Positions 9,135 through 17,492 of a stretch of 64,000 nucleotides of DNA are shown piece after piece. Source of the DNA: Nibribacter koreensis. GTDB lineage: Bacteria > Bacteroidota > Bacteroidia > Cytophagales > Hymenobacteraceae. The stretch is taken from contig NZ_BAABGX010000001.1 in assembly GCF_039541795.1 (NCBI RefSeq), forward strand, positions 186,001 to 250,000, read 5' to 3'. The position numbers were made by a program, and so were the translations under genes. A model generated the notes under the pieces. That model was not told the origin of the DNA and did no database searches. It worked only from the letters and a program-made list of their open reading frames with translations. Each line of letters starts with the position of its first letter. Within the stretch, counting starts at the first letter, position 1.

Positions 9135-9745
9135 AAATTGGTGAAAGCGTAAGCTTGTACGCGCATCCATTTTTGATTTGGAAAGCACCCCTGTCACCTC
9201 CACAGGGGGACGGATTGCGTGGTAAAATAGCAATGCCCCGGCAGTTGCAAACTGCCCGTCATCATGGGCCCAAGTCGAAGACTTGCACCATGGCCACGGG
9301 ACAGCAGATGGCTACAACCGTGCCTTGGCACGCATGACTATGCAGCGACAGTACCAGTCATTGCCTGCAACCACCAGAATCAACCATCCAGCCTTAGCAG
9401 AATTGGAACCAGAACCAGTCTTGGTCCTGAGCGCCTCTGTTGTTTCGTCGCCCGGCAGGGCGGGGCCAAAGGCCCAGAGTACAACAGCAGTGCGAAGGGC
9501 CAGGACGAGGCCCCGCGGCCGTGAGCGCTTAGCGGAAGAAATGAAACAAGGCTGTGAATGCGCACCGGAAGGAAGAACCATCTCAGGATTGGCAAACTGC
9601 GTGCACTTAAGCGGCCAAAGAAAGTAATTCAGCATAAGAAGCAGTCTTACCCGTAGGTAAGAACACTAATAACGGCGGAAGTAGAATCATAAGACTATTT
9701 ACTTGCGGATACCAGCGTGTGCTTCCGCCATAGTATCTCTAGGCT
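9135..9745. other. Gene-free GC-rich block with consecutive hairpins
   Basis: No credible gene on either strand: the open frames lack RBSs and have proline/arginine/cysteine-rich, non-protein-like translations. Instead there is a row of short perfect inverted repeats: CCCCTGT/ACAGGGG (9188-9208), GGCAGTT/AACTGCC (9240-9256), CAAGTC/GACTTG (9271-9285), CGTGCC/GGCACG (9319-9332), TCTTACC/GGTAAGA (9645-9662) and GGCGGAAG/CTTCCGCC (9674-9729). A GC-rich segment at 9430-9600 lies between them. This resembles a composite repeat or relic of an element mobilised by a REP-associated transposase, but no transposase gene is visible. It could instead hold a structured RNA. Confidence 0.5.
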
Positions 9746-9783
9746 CGTTTTTGGGCTATTTCCCAGAAAATAGCCTAAAAACG
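9746..9783. repeat. Palindromic repeat copy 4
   Basis: Arms CGTTTTTGGGCTATTTCC and AGAAAATAGCCTAAAAACG, just beyond the 3' end of the SIMPL gene. Copies 3 and 4 bracket the hairpin-rich block at 9135-9745. Confidence 0.9.
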
Positions 9784-9820
9784 GAGTGTAAGTCTTCCTG
9801 TAAAAGCAATAAATCGCTTA

Positions 9821-10471
9821 TTACCCAATCCGCCACGTGATGGTAATAGTCTCGCTTACCTTGATGTCATCCGCCTCGAAGTCCACGTAAGAAGGGGAGG
9901 TTTCCATGGCCATGCTGGATTCATATAAAACGTTGTCGTAGCGCTGGGACCTGATGACCAACTCCCGGAACGAGTAGTCAATCTCTAGAATCTCCTGCAA
10001 CTCCACGCCCGTGGTGGTGGCAATTAACGTCGCGTTTTCTTTGGCTTTGGCAATGCCCAGCTGGATGAGTTGCTGTTGATGGGCAGACGCGTCCTTCACC
10101 CCAAAGGCGATGTTGAAATCCAGGTCCTGCAGGTTACTGGCTAACTGCGACAGCACCTTGTTGATGAGCACCTTTTCCAGAGGCAGTTCCACCTCCAGGC
10201 TGTGCGTGGCTCCATATCCATTGAAATCATAGACGCTGGTGGCTTTGTTGTAGATGGTCTCTTTCCGGACCCTGAAGTCCTTGGTCTTGAGGTTGGTTCT
10301 GGGTATACCCTCGGCTTCTAACAGGGCGCGCAGCGTATCTACTTTCTTGTTGAGCGAGTTGATGGTCTTTTCATAATCCCATTTGTGGGCTTCGGCCTCA
10401 AAAGAGAGAATAAGAATGTCTGGCGCCACCGCCAACGTACCTTTACCAGTGATCTTAAGCGTTCTTTCCAT
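9821..10471 (-). CDS. SIMPL-domain protein (DUF541)
   Basis: A 216-residue protein that is almost wholly a SIMPL domain: opening strand LKITGKGTLAVAPDILILSF, the long helix with NSLNKKVDTLRALLEAEGIP, the NLKTKDFRVR strand, and the closing SETITITWRI. No signal peptide is seen, unlike periplasmic relatives. SIMPL proteins form ring-like oligomers with no known enzymatic activity and are often linked with stress. It lies about 100 bases downstream of the disrupted MBL RNase gene on the same strand, in a group that also has an ATP-cone nuclease. Family call firm, role unknown. Confidence 0.88.
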   Translation of the reverse strand: MERTLKITGKGTLAVAPDILILSFEAEAHKWDYEKTINSLNKKVDTLRALLEAEGIPRTNLKTKDFRVRKETIYNKATSVYDFNGYGATHSLEVELPLEKVLINKVLSQLASNLQDLDFNIAFGVKDASAHQQQLIQLGIAKAKENATLIATTTGVELQEILEIDYSFRELVIRSQRYDNVLYESSMAMETSPSYVDFEADDIKVSETITITWRIG

Positions 10472-10568
10472 AGCCGGTTTATCTTTCTAAAAGGTACTGT
10501 TTTAAAGCCACTCTCGCCTAGTCTGGCTAAAAGATTTTAAGCACGCAGGAGGTACCGCAGCTTTGAAC

Positions 10569-11942
10569 TTACAGGGGTAGGTCTACCCACTCTAACAGTT
10601 GAGGGATGGTGCTTTCCCAGCCCAGTTGCTCTTTGAGGTGCTGCTGCAAGCCTAAAAGAGCGGCGAGTTCGCCGTGGGTGAGGAACAGGTGTTTGGGTGC
10701 GGCAGGCAGATCAGAAAGCCATTGGACGAGTTCTTGTTGGTCGGCGTGGCCAGAGAGTCCTTCCAGCAGGAAAACCTCAGCGTTCACCCGGTACGTCTTC
10801 CCGAAAATCTTGAGTTCTTTCACGCCTTCCTGCAAATCTCTGCCGCGCGTGCCTTCGGCCTGGTAGCCGGCCAACAGGATGGAGGTGGCGGGGTCTTCCA
10901 GGTATTAGCTCAAGTAGGTGAGAATGCGGCCGCCCGTCACCATGCCACTGCCGGCAATGACAATCTTGGGCTTGCGCTGGTCAATGATTTCCCAGGTCTC
11001 ACGGTAAGACGTCACAATCCTGAAATCCTCACACATCTGGAGCGTTTCTTCAGCAGATAGCTTGTGCCACGGCAGGGACTGGTAAAAGACCTTGAGCACG
11101 TCGGCACCCATGGGCGTGTCCAGGATGATGGGGATGCTGGGCAGTTCGTGTTCCTTTTTGAGTTGCCACAACAAGTACATGAGGGCCTGCGCCCGCTCTA
11201 CGGCGAAGCTGGGAATGAACAGGCTTCCCTTTTTGGACAGGGTGTGGGTGACTACTTCTTTTAGGCGGGCTTTGGTGTCTTCCTGGGGGTGCAGCCGGTC
11301 GCCGTAGGTACTTTCCAGGAGCAGCACATCTGCTTGCGTGGGTTTTTGAGGAGGGTGCAGCAGCCAATCCTTGGTTCGGCCAATGTCACCTGAGAAGACA
11401 ATGCGTTTGCCGTTCACCTCTAGCTCTATAAACGTGGCGCCCAGTAAATGGCCGTTGTACCTGAACTGGACTTTGAGCTCATCTGTGATGGCAATCCAAT
11501 GGTCCAAGGGTTTCATTCTAAACTGCCGGATGGTTTTGTCAACCTCCTTCAAAGTGTAAAAGGCTAAGGCCGGATGGTGTTTGGAGTAGCCTTTCTCATT
11601 GGCTTGTTTGGCTTCTTCTTCCTGTATCTTGCCGGTGTCCCGTAAGATAATCTCAGTTATGTCTAAGGTGGGATCCGTGCCCCAGATTTCGCCTCTAAAG
11701 CCCAGTTGCACCAGCTTGGGCAGGTACCCGGTATGGTCTAAGTGCGCGTGGGTAAGCAAAACCAGGTCAATAGACTTGGGGTCAAACGGCGGGTTCTCCC
11801 AGTTGAGCAGGCGCAATTCTTTGATGCCCTGAAACATGCCGCAGTCAACGAGAATGGTTTTGCCCTGCACCTTTAACAGGAATTTGGACCCGGTGACGGT
11901 GCCCGCGGCACCTAAGAACTGGAGTGATACATTGGTTTCCAT
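10569..11942 (-). pseudogene. MBL-fold RNase (beta-CASP type) interrupted by an in-frame stop
   Basis: Beta-CASP metallo-beta-lactamase RNase of the YsnF/CPSF73-like type found with universal stress proteins. The first 345 codons hold the MBL motifs LTHAHLDHTG, a GHLLGATF motif and SGDIGRT, and then a beta-CASP domain (LLLESTYGDR, IPSFAVERAQALMYLL). A TAA at 10905-10907 follows GGRILTYLS. The same frame continues at once with YLEDPATSILLAGYQ, GTRGRD and the C-terminal LEGLSGHADQ and LTHGE motifs to the stop at 10569. Without the stop the protein would be 457 residues, the normal family length. The lost C-terminal part carries conserved metal-site histidines, so the product is probably inactive. 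Sequencing error or real nonsense mutation both fit. Confidence 0.85.
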
Positions 11943-11967
11943 AGGAATGGTGCGTTAGAAAAAAGAG

Positions 11968-12816
11968 TTACTGGTCACACAGGTCATGGGCTTCGCGCAG
12001 GATGCGTTTTAGGCGGTCAGCACCAATGCCCATGTCATCTAAAAGGGCAGGGGCCTGGGATAATTGTTTGCAGAGCACCACTTTACTTTCCAGGAGGTGT
12101 TGTTTTTCTGCGCGGGTGAGAGAGGTAAGGCTGGTGATGGGATGGATGCCGCTCTGTTCCACCAATTCCTTTAAGCCACCGCCCTCTGGGTAGTTCCAGC
12201 CAATGAGGTGCATACCGGCGCAGGTGCCATATGCAACGGCGTCCAGGGTGAAGCGGGTATTGGTGACAATCCACCCTTGGTAAGACATTTCATGGTTGGC
12301 GGCTTTCTTCAGGAGGTGGGCTTTTATGTCTCTAAATCGGGCATGGATGTAGAGGGGTATTTTAACGTCGCATTGATAATTGGGCAGGTTGTGGAACTTG
12401 CACTCCACAAAAATCTGCTCCTGGCCCTTGGTGGCGATCACGTCTACCTCATGCGTGACGCAATGGCCCTGCATGACCCTGCTCACCACCACCTGGTAGC
12501 CTTTAGATTTTAAGATGGCGCCTACAAAGTGCTCAAACGCAAAACCTGCCGGCCCCAGCTCCATGATGGCGGCCTTGAGTTTATAGCGGGCAGCCAGGGC
12601 GCCTGGTCTTCGCTTTAGCAGCGCAAACGCCTTCTTGTAAATGAGCTTAGTAGAAATGCCCTGGTACAAGTCATTCTCTACCTCGGCAATGATGTCTTCT
12701 ATCACGGGTTCCGTGGCCCCGGCAGCGGCTAAAGAGCGCTTGAGTTTTTGGTAGGAGAAAGGAGCCGTCTCGCCAGAGGATTTGGTGATGTAGATGTCTT
12801 GCCTGTTCTTTTTCAT
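11968..12816 (-). CDS. ATP-cone domain plus Mrr-like restriction endonuclease fold
   Basis: About 282 residues from the ATG at 12816 (MKKNRQDIYITKSSGE); the frame is open to 12882 but the extra part looks unlike protein. Residues 1-95 form an ATP-cone, the nucleotide-sensing domain of ribonucleotide reductases (FSYQKLKRSLAAAGA, IYKKAFALLKRRP). A PD-(D/E)XK nuclease domain follows with HEVDVIA and IFVECKFHN, which supply Asp and Glu-x-Lys, and then a trailing helical region. The stop lies 25 bases before the MBL RNase start, so the two are probably one operon. The pairing suggests a nucleotide-regulated nuclease; the target is unknown. Confidence 0.82.
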   Translation of the reverse strand: MKKNRQDIYITKSSGETAPFSYQKLKRSLAAAGATEPVIEDIIAEVENDLYQGISTKLIYKKAFALLKRRPGALAARYKLKAAIMELGPAGFAFEHFVGAILKSKGYQVVVSRVMQGHCVTHEVDVIATKGQEQIFVECKFHNLPNYQCDVKIPLYIHARFRDIKAHLLKKAANHEMSYQGWIVTNTRFTLDAVAYGTCAGMHLIGWNYPEGGGLKELVEQSGIHPITSLTSLTRAEKQHLLESKVVLCKQLSQAPALLDDMGIGADRLKRILREAHDLCDQ

Positions 12817-12919
12817 GGCAGTAGCGTCAAAGAAAGCATAAGCGTTTACGCAAGAGAAAACATAAGTAGCAGCCTTCATCAATAAGCACAGAGGCTGCTG
12901 ACAGGAATTCCAATTCAGG

Positions 12920-12957
12920 CGTTTTTAGCCTATTTTCTGGGAAACAGGCCAAAAACG
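12920..12957. repeat. Palindromic repeat copy 5
   Basis: Arms CGTTTTTAGCCTATTTTC and GAAACAGGCCAAAAACG, in the divergent gap upstream of the ATP-cone nuclease gene. Confidence 0.9.
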
Positions 12958-13362
12958 ACAAACAATGGCTTGTTTAATCTCTAAATGTCTATCGCACAAT
13001 AAGCCAGTCTGTTACCTGCTGCATTCAGTCCCTGTCTTGCCAAATCAGGTGGGTGCCAAGGCTTGGTGACTTACTTGTTTTTTAAAGCTCTTTGAAAGTA
13101 ACGCGTTTAAATTTTTGAAGGTTATCACCGGTGATTAATTAAAGGAAAACCGCCAGTTTTAGTAGGTGCCACAGTCACTGATGAATGCCCTGCTTGCGTA
13201 CCCAATAGTACTAAGTATTCTTGTTTTGCGTATATGATATAAGTCACCCGCGCAGGTGGTCATGGTCATGGGTAGGGTGGCGGTTCTTTCAGAAATTTGC
13301 AACATGGGAACGTGATTCTTTGCCGTTCTTTCAACCATGTTGTTCACGCCAAATCCATTGCT
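12958..13362. other. Intergenic region upstream of a universal stress protein gene
   Basis: About 400 bases without a gene. It contains a perfect 12-base palindrome ATCACCGGTGAT at 13124-13135, which is the kind of dyad a dimeric regulator could bind. No Bacteroidota -7 element is clear near the downstream ATG. Confidence 0.3.
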
Positions 13363-14241
13363 ATGAAAACCATTCTTGTTCCCACAGATTTCTCAGAAAA
13401 CGCCCACAACGCCTTACGGTATGCCGGCGCCCTGGCCAGCCGGATGAATGCCAGACTCATCCTGGCACATATCATCCACCTGCCGGTGGCTCCGGTAGAA
13501 AGCGGCATGGTCATACCTGTGGATTTGCATCTGGGCGAGGATTTTACTGAAGAGTTGAATACCTTGGCTACTGACCTCCGGAAGGAGCTGAACCGCGAAC
13601 TAGACATAGAAACAATCTGCCAGTACGGCTACCTGACCGGCGACCTGAATACACTGGTCAAAACCCACCAGGTAGACCTGGTGGTGATGGGTACCAAGGG
13701 GGCTACCAATTTCCTGGACAAGCTCATTGGCACCAATTCTTCTGAGTTTAGCAAGACCGCCCACTGCCCCGTTTTGATTGTACCGGCGGTGGCTCAGTAC
13801 AAAGACATCCAACACATTGCCTACGCCTCAGACTTTGAAGGAGAAGAAGGCGTATTTCTCCGCCAATTGTTTGCCATAGCCCAGTTGTTTCATGCCCAGG
13901 TTTCCCTTATCAACGTGGTAGACAGGCAAGAACTCAACCTGCTCTCAGACACAGAGATGGTAGAAGAGGTTACCACTCATTTTCCGGGGGTGGTGTATAG
14001 CATGGCGCAGATTCGCATAGATGATATTGTAGAGGGGCTGCATACGTTTGTAGCAGAAAACAACGCAGATCTTTTGGCTGTGTCCATGCACAAGCGCAGC
14101 TTTTTTGATGAACTCTTTCATGCCAGCATCTCGCGTAAATTGATCTACCATACCACGCTGCCTTTGCTCACCTTGCCAGAGAAACCATACCAAATGCCTT
14201 TGGACCAACCGTCTGTGCACGCACCCCGCTCCAGCCAATAA
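13363..14241 (+). CDS. Tandem-domain universal stress protein
   Basis: Two UspA domains in 292 residues. The start is MKTILVPTDFSENAHNAL at 13363; the frame extends 66 bases upstream but the family start is unmistakable. Domain 1 (residues 1-145) ends with VMGTKGATNFLDKLIGTNSS, which fits the ATP-binding pattern G-x2-G-x9-G-S/T. Domain 2 (about 150-280) is degenerate and lacks that glycine pattern. Such proteins respond to energy or oxygen limitation. The L,D-transpeptidase gene follows 51 bases later on the same strand. Two more USPs lie at 47.3 and 52.3 kb. Confidence 0.9.
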   Translation: MKTILVPTDFSENAHNALRYAGALASRMNARLILAHIIHLPVAPVESGMVIPVDLHLGEDFTEELNTLATDLRKELNRELDIETICQYGYLTGDLNTLVKTHQVDLVVMGTKGATNFLDKLIGTNSSEFSKTAHCPVLIVPAVAQYKDIQHIAYASDFEGEEGVFLRQLFAIAQLFHAQVSLINVVDRQELNLLSDTEMVEEVTTHFPGVVYSMAQIRIDDIVEGLHTFVAENNADLLAVSMHKRSFFDELFHASISRKLIYHTTLPLLTLPEKPYQMPLDQPSVHAPRSSQ

Positions 14242-14292
14242 GCAAAGCCTGTGCGCAGACTGCCCCGTAGAGAATCCTAAAGAACCCGTGAC

Positions 14293-15459
14293 ATGACCAG
14301 ATGGTGGCTTTTTCTGCTTGTATTCTCAGCGCTGCTGGCTGGTAAACCCAGCACAGCACAGCAGGTGCCCCTAACGCCCCTTGCCCAGCAGCAGGGTTTG
14401 CAAAGGGCTATTGAGCATTATCAAAAGCTGATGCAGGCAGGTACCTGGGACGCTTTCCCTGAGGATATCTGCGTGCAGCCCGGCACCCAGGACCGGTTTG
14501 TGCCCAAAGTACGCAACCTGCTCTGCCTCACCCAAGACCTGACCCATTGCGCCACCCAGGACAGTACTTTCTTTGACGCTCACCTAACCGACGCCGTGAA
14601 GCGGTTCCAGAGGCGGCACGGCCTGCCCGCTGATGGAATTGTGGGATGCAATACCTTGACGGCCCTGAACGTGTCACCGGCCAAACGCCTCCAGCAGTTG
14701 CTAGTGAATCTGGCGCGCTGGCAAGATTCACTGTACGCCCCAACTTACCCGCAAGTGTTAGTCAACATTCCAGACTACACCTTACATCTCTTGAACAGCC
14801 AGGCGCAAACCGTCTGGAAAACCAGAGTGGTAGTAGGGCAGGTGAAGCGCAATTTCCAAACCAGGCAGATCAACAGCAGAATCAGTTATCTGGTAGTACG
14901 CCCCACCTGGAACCTGCCTAAAAGCATTATCAAGAACGAAATCATACCAGCAGTAAGAAGGGATGCCAGTTATCTGGCCAAAAACCACATGGACCTTTAC
15001 AAAGAAGTAAGAGGAAGGCTGGTCCCTTTGGGGGTGGGGAGTGTGAACTGGAAAACCGTTGACGCTACCAAGATCACCATCATTCAAAGGCCGGGCACCT
15101 GGAACGCGCTGGGGCAGATCAAGTTCCTCTTCCATAACCCCTTTGACATTTACCTGCATGACACGCCGGCCAAGGCCTTGTTCCATCACCCCGTAAGAGC
15201 ATATAGCCACGGGTGCGTGCGGGTAGAACATCCAGACAAACTTGCCACCTATCTTTTAAGTCCGGACTGGGGAAAACCCGTGGCCTTTTCTTTGCAGGCG
15301 CAAAAAGGCCAGAACCAACAGGTGTTTCTGCCCAAACCGGTGGCCATCCAAATAAGATATTTCACCAGCTGGATAGACGCGCAAGGAGTACTTCAGTTCA
15401 GGGATGACGTGTATGGACTAGATGCGGTCACGTTCCCACTGCTAAGCGAAGTGCATTGA
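14293..15459 (+). CDS. L,D-transpeptidase with peptidoglycan-binding domain (YcbB-like)
   Basis: Cell-wall enzyme that forms 3-3 crosslinks or attaches proteins to peptidoglycan. A signal peptide (to about AGKPSTAQQ) is followed by a region with a PG_binding_1-like stretch (TDAVKRFQRRHGLPADGIVGCNTLTAL, quoted in two parts: TDAVKRFQRRHGLPADG then IVGCNTLTAL). The YkuD catalytic domain covers about 150-330 with YLHDTPAK, FHHPVRAYSHGCVRVEHPDKLA-type motif; the catalytic cysteine is in SHGCVR. At 388 residues it is shorter than E. coli YcbB (about 600) but normal for Bacteroidota. Family call firm; partner proteins not seen. Confidence 0.9.
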   Translation: MTRWWLFLLVFSALLAGKPSTAQQVPLTPLAQQQGLQRAIEHYQKLMQAGTWDAFPEDICVQPGTQDRFVPKVRNLLCLTQDLTHCATQDSTFFDAHLTDAVKRFQRRHGLPADGIVGCNTLTALNVSPAKRLQQLLVNLARWQDSLYAPTYPQVLVNIPDYTLHLLNSQAQTVWKTRVVVGQVKRNFQTRQINSRISYLVVRPTWNLPKSIIKNEIIPAVRRDASYLAKNHMDLYKEVRGRLVPLGVGSVNWKTVDATKITIIQRPGTWNALGQIKFLFHNPFDIYLHDTPAKALFHHPVRAYSHGCVRVEHPDKLATYLLSPDWGKPVAFSLQAQKGQNQQVFLPKPVAIQIRYFTSWIDAQGVLQFRDDVYGLDAVTFPLLSEVH

Positions 15460-15472
15460 TTGACAGACCGTG

Positions 15473-16210
15473 CTAGTGGTTTTTGGGAGAAGGCAGTTCA
15501 TCTTGGTTTGAAAGCGGTTCCATCCACCCAAATTCCTGGCACAACCTCCTAAAGTTCTCTGGCAGCGTGGCTTTTATCTGAATGGTGTCTCCCGTGAAAG
15601 GATGCTCAAATTGCAATGAGGCAGCGTGCAACAACAAAGTTGGGCTGTTCAATTCCTCCAGAAACATACGATTGTGTCGCCAGTCCCCGTGCTTTTTATC
15701 ACCCACAATGTAGTGCCGGGCATGCGCAAAATGCTTGCGTATCTGGTGCATTCTGCCAGTCTCTGGTTTTATCTTGACTAAGCTATAGCGCGCCGTCTGG
15801 TACGGGCCCACCGGGATGGGCAGTTCTACCGTGGCCAACCGCGCGTAGTGGGTGACGGCATCCTTCGCTTCTTTGTGCTGATGGTCTTTGTCTGGCCTTA
15901 TGGGACTGTCAATGGTGGCCTGCTCCGGGGCATACCCACGCACAATGGCGTAGTAGGTTTTGTCAGGCTGGCGCTCAGCAAAAGCTTTGACCAAGGGCGC
16001 GGTGGCCTCTGGGCTCTTAGCAAAGAGCAATACCCCAGACGTGCCTCTGTCTAGCCGGTGCACGGCATGCAGCCGATAGCCCAACTGGTCCCTGAGCAAT
16101 TGCAAGGCAAATTCCTTCTTCTCCTCGGCAATGCGCGTTCTATGTACCAGCAACCCGTTGGGTTTGTTAATGGCCACATACTGCGCATCTTCATAAATAA
16201 TCTCCAGCAC
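15473..16210 (-). CDS. truC: tRNA pseudouridine synthase TruC-like (RluA family)
   Basis: RluA-type pseudouridine synthase, 245 residues, without an S4 domain. The catalytic aspartate lies in HAVHRLDRGTSGVLLFAKS, and the opening YVAINKPNGLLVHRT and later KPETGRMHQIRKHFAHARH are typical of TruC, which modifies U65 of tRNAs. The closing LHAASLQFEHPF is the usual family end. It converges with the transpeptidase gene (13-base gap). RluA-family members overlap in specificity, so TruC is the best but not the only possible assignment. Confidence 0.85.
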   Translation of the reverse strand: MLEIIYEDAQYVAINKPNGLLVHRTRIAEEKKEFALQLLRDQLGYRLHAVHRLDRGTSGVLLFAKSPEATAPLVKAFAERQPDKTYYAIVRGYAPEQATIDSPIRPDKDHQHKEAKDAVTHYARLATVELPIPVGPYQTARYSLVKIKPETGRMHQIRKHFAHARHYIVGDKKHGDWRHNRMFLEELNSPTLLLHAASLQFEHPFTGDTIQIKATLPENFRRLCQEFGWMEPLSNQDELPSPKNH

Positions 16211-16284
16211 CAGAATATCGTTAATGAGGCCGCAAATTACAGAAAATTCAAGAACCTTCCGGGAGGCGTAAGTGCGCCTTGCAG

Positions 16285-17472
16285 TTATAACAATGTAACC
16301 GGGAACACCTCACCGACTAAGAAATCCGTTCTGTCGGCGGGTAGGGTCAACAGGCCTTCGGCGGTAAGGATACTGGTCAAGTTCCCAGATCCCGTGTTGG
16401 GTACCGGAGTTGCTTTCCAGATGCCTTTTTCATTTTTAAGACGCACAGGAACATGGTAGGTGAGGGCAGGGGCAAAGGTGACATCCTCAGCTAACTGCCC
16501 CCAAAGTGGCGTTTCAGAAACTCCCAGACAGCGCTTGTGCCAGGGCTTAAAGTACAGTTGGTAGCAGACAAACGTAGACACTGGGTTCCCTGGAAAACCA
16601 AAGACCAGCGGCCCATCAGGCATCTTCCCGAAGAGCATAGGCTTACCCGGTTTTTGGGCTATTTTATGGAAAATAGGCCAAAAACGCATTTGCTCCAATA
16701 CCTGGGGCAGGTAGTCAAACTTGCCTTTAGACACGGCGCCAGAAAGGAGCACTACCTCATTCTCTCTAAAAATGTCCGTGAGTTGTTGGCGCATGGCCTC
16801 TGGCTCATCTGGCAAATGAAATAGGCTCGCCTGTATATTTTCTTCCTGCAAGGCCGCCGCCAGCATGTAGACGTTGGATTTTCTAATCTGATGCGGCAAC
16901 GGTGTTTGGTCTATTTCTACTAGTTCATCACCCGTGCTACAGATGGCTATTTTAGGATTTTGAAACACACTAACCTTGCTCAAGCCCACTGAGGCCAGCG
17001 TCCCTATCATGGCCGGGGTAATCCGTTGACCGGGCATTAGTAGAACCGTGCCCGCCAGACAGTCAGCACCTTGCCGGTGAATGTTCTGGCCCCGCTTGAC
17101 ATGGTCAATAAGCACGGTGGCGAGTTCCTTTAAAATTTGGCAGTCTTCATACCTGATCACTGCCGTAGCGTTTACCGGTAGCACCGCGCCCGTCATCACC
17201 TCTACGCAATTGTCTGGATTATCTAAAGTAGTTGGAGGCTGGCCGGCGGCTTGTATCTGGGCAATGGAGAAGGTTCTGGTACCGGTTTCAAACGCCTTTG
17301 CATTGATGGCAATGCCGTCCATGGTCACGCGGTCAAACGGCGGAAAGTCACGGTCAGCTTTTACTTCTTGCGCCAAAACCCTGCCCAACGACTGCAGCAA
17401 TGGCACATTCTCTATCTTGAAGGAGATGGTTTCCTGTAGAACTAATTGCAAGGCTTGCTCAACGGATATCAT
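16285..17472 (-). CDS. moeA: Molybdopterin molybdenumtransferase MoeA
   Basis: Inserts molybdate into (adenylated) molybdopterin, the last step of Mo-cofactor synthesis. All domains are present in 395 residues: VKADRDFPPFDRVTMDGIA near the start, MTGAVLPVNATAVIRYED, the MogA-like domain with ICSTGDEL and LLSGAVSKGKFDYLPQVLE, then FHKIAQKPGKPMLFG and FGFPGNPVSTFVCYQL, and a C-terminal domain IV. The segment coding for MRFWPIFHKIAQKPG is itself a copy of the window-wide palindromic repeat, yet the reading frame and conserved residues are kept. It is the most distal gene of the cofactor cluster, 20 bases after the permease gene. Confidence 0.95.
   Translation of the reverse strand: MISVEQALQLVLQETISFKIENVPLLQSLGRVLAQEVKADRDFPPFDRVTMDGIAINAKAFETGTRTFSIAQIQAAGQPPTTLDNPDNCVEVMTGAVLPVNATAVIRYEDCQILKELATVLIDHVKRGQNIHRQGADCLAGTVLLMPGQRITPAMIGTLASVGLSKVSVFQNPKIAICSTGDELVEIDQTPLPHQIRKSNVYMLAAALQEENIQASLFHLPDEPEAMRQQLTDIFRENEVVLLSGAVSKGKFDYLPQVLEQMRFWPIFHKIAQKPGKPMLFGKMPDGPLVFGFPGNPVSTFVCYQLYFKPWHKRCLGVSETPLWGQLAEDVTFAPALTYHVPVRLKNEKGIWKATPVPNTGSGNLTSILTAEGLLTLPADRTDFLVGEVFPVTLL
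16648..16686. repeat. Palindromic repeat copy 6, inside moeA coding sequence
   Basis: On the plus strand: CGGTTTTTGGGCTATTTT, spacer ATG, GAAAATAGGCCAAAAACG. It matches the family in both arms and the A/T-G/C block pattern, and it lies wholly inside moeA. On the coding strand it is translated as RFWPIFHKIAQKP, where FHK and QKPGKP belong to the conserved MoeA motif. Confidence 0.85.
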
Positions 17473-17492
17473 AGGTCAGGATGCGAAATAGC

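Noticed and set aside
9080..9637. Several open frames on both strands of the hairpin block
   Set aside because: They overlap each other, lack RBSs, and have Pro/Arg/Cys-rich, non-protein-like translations. The inverted-repeat structure explains the region better.
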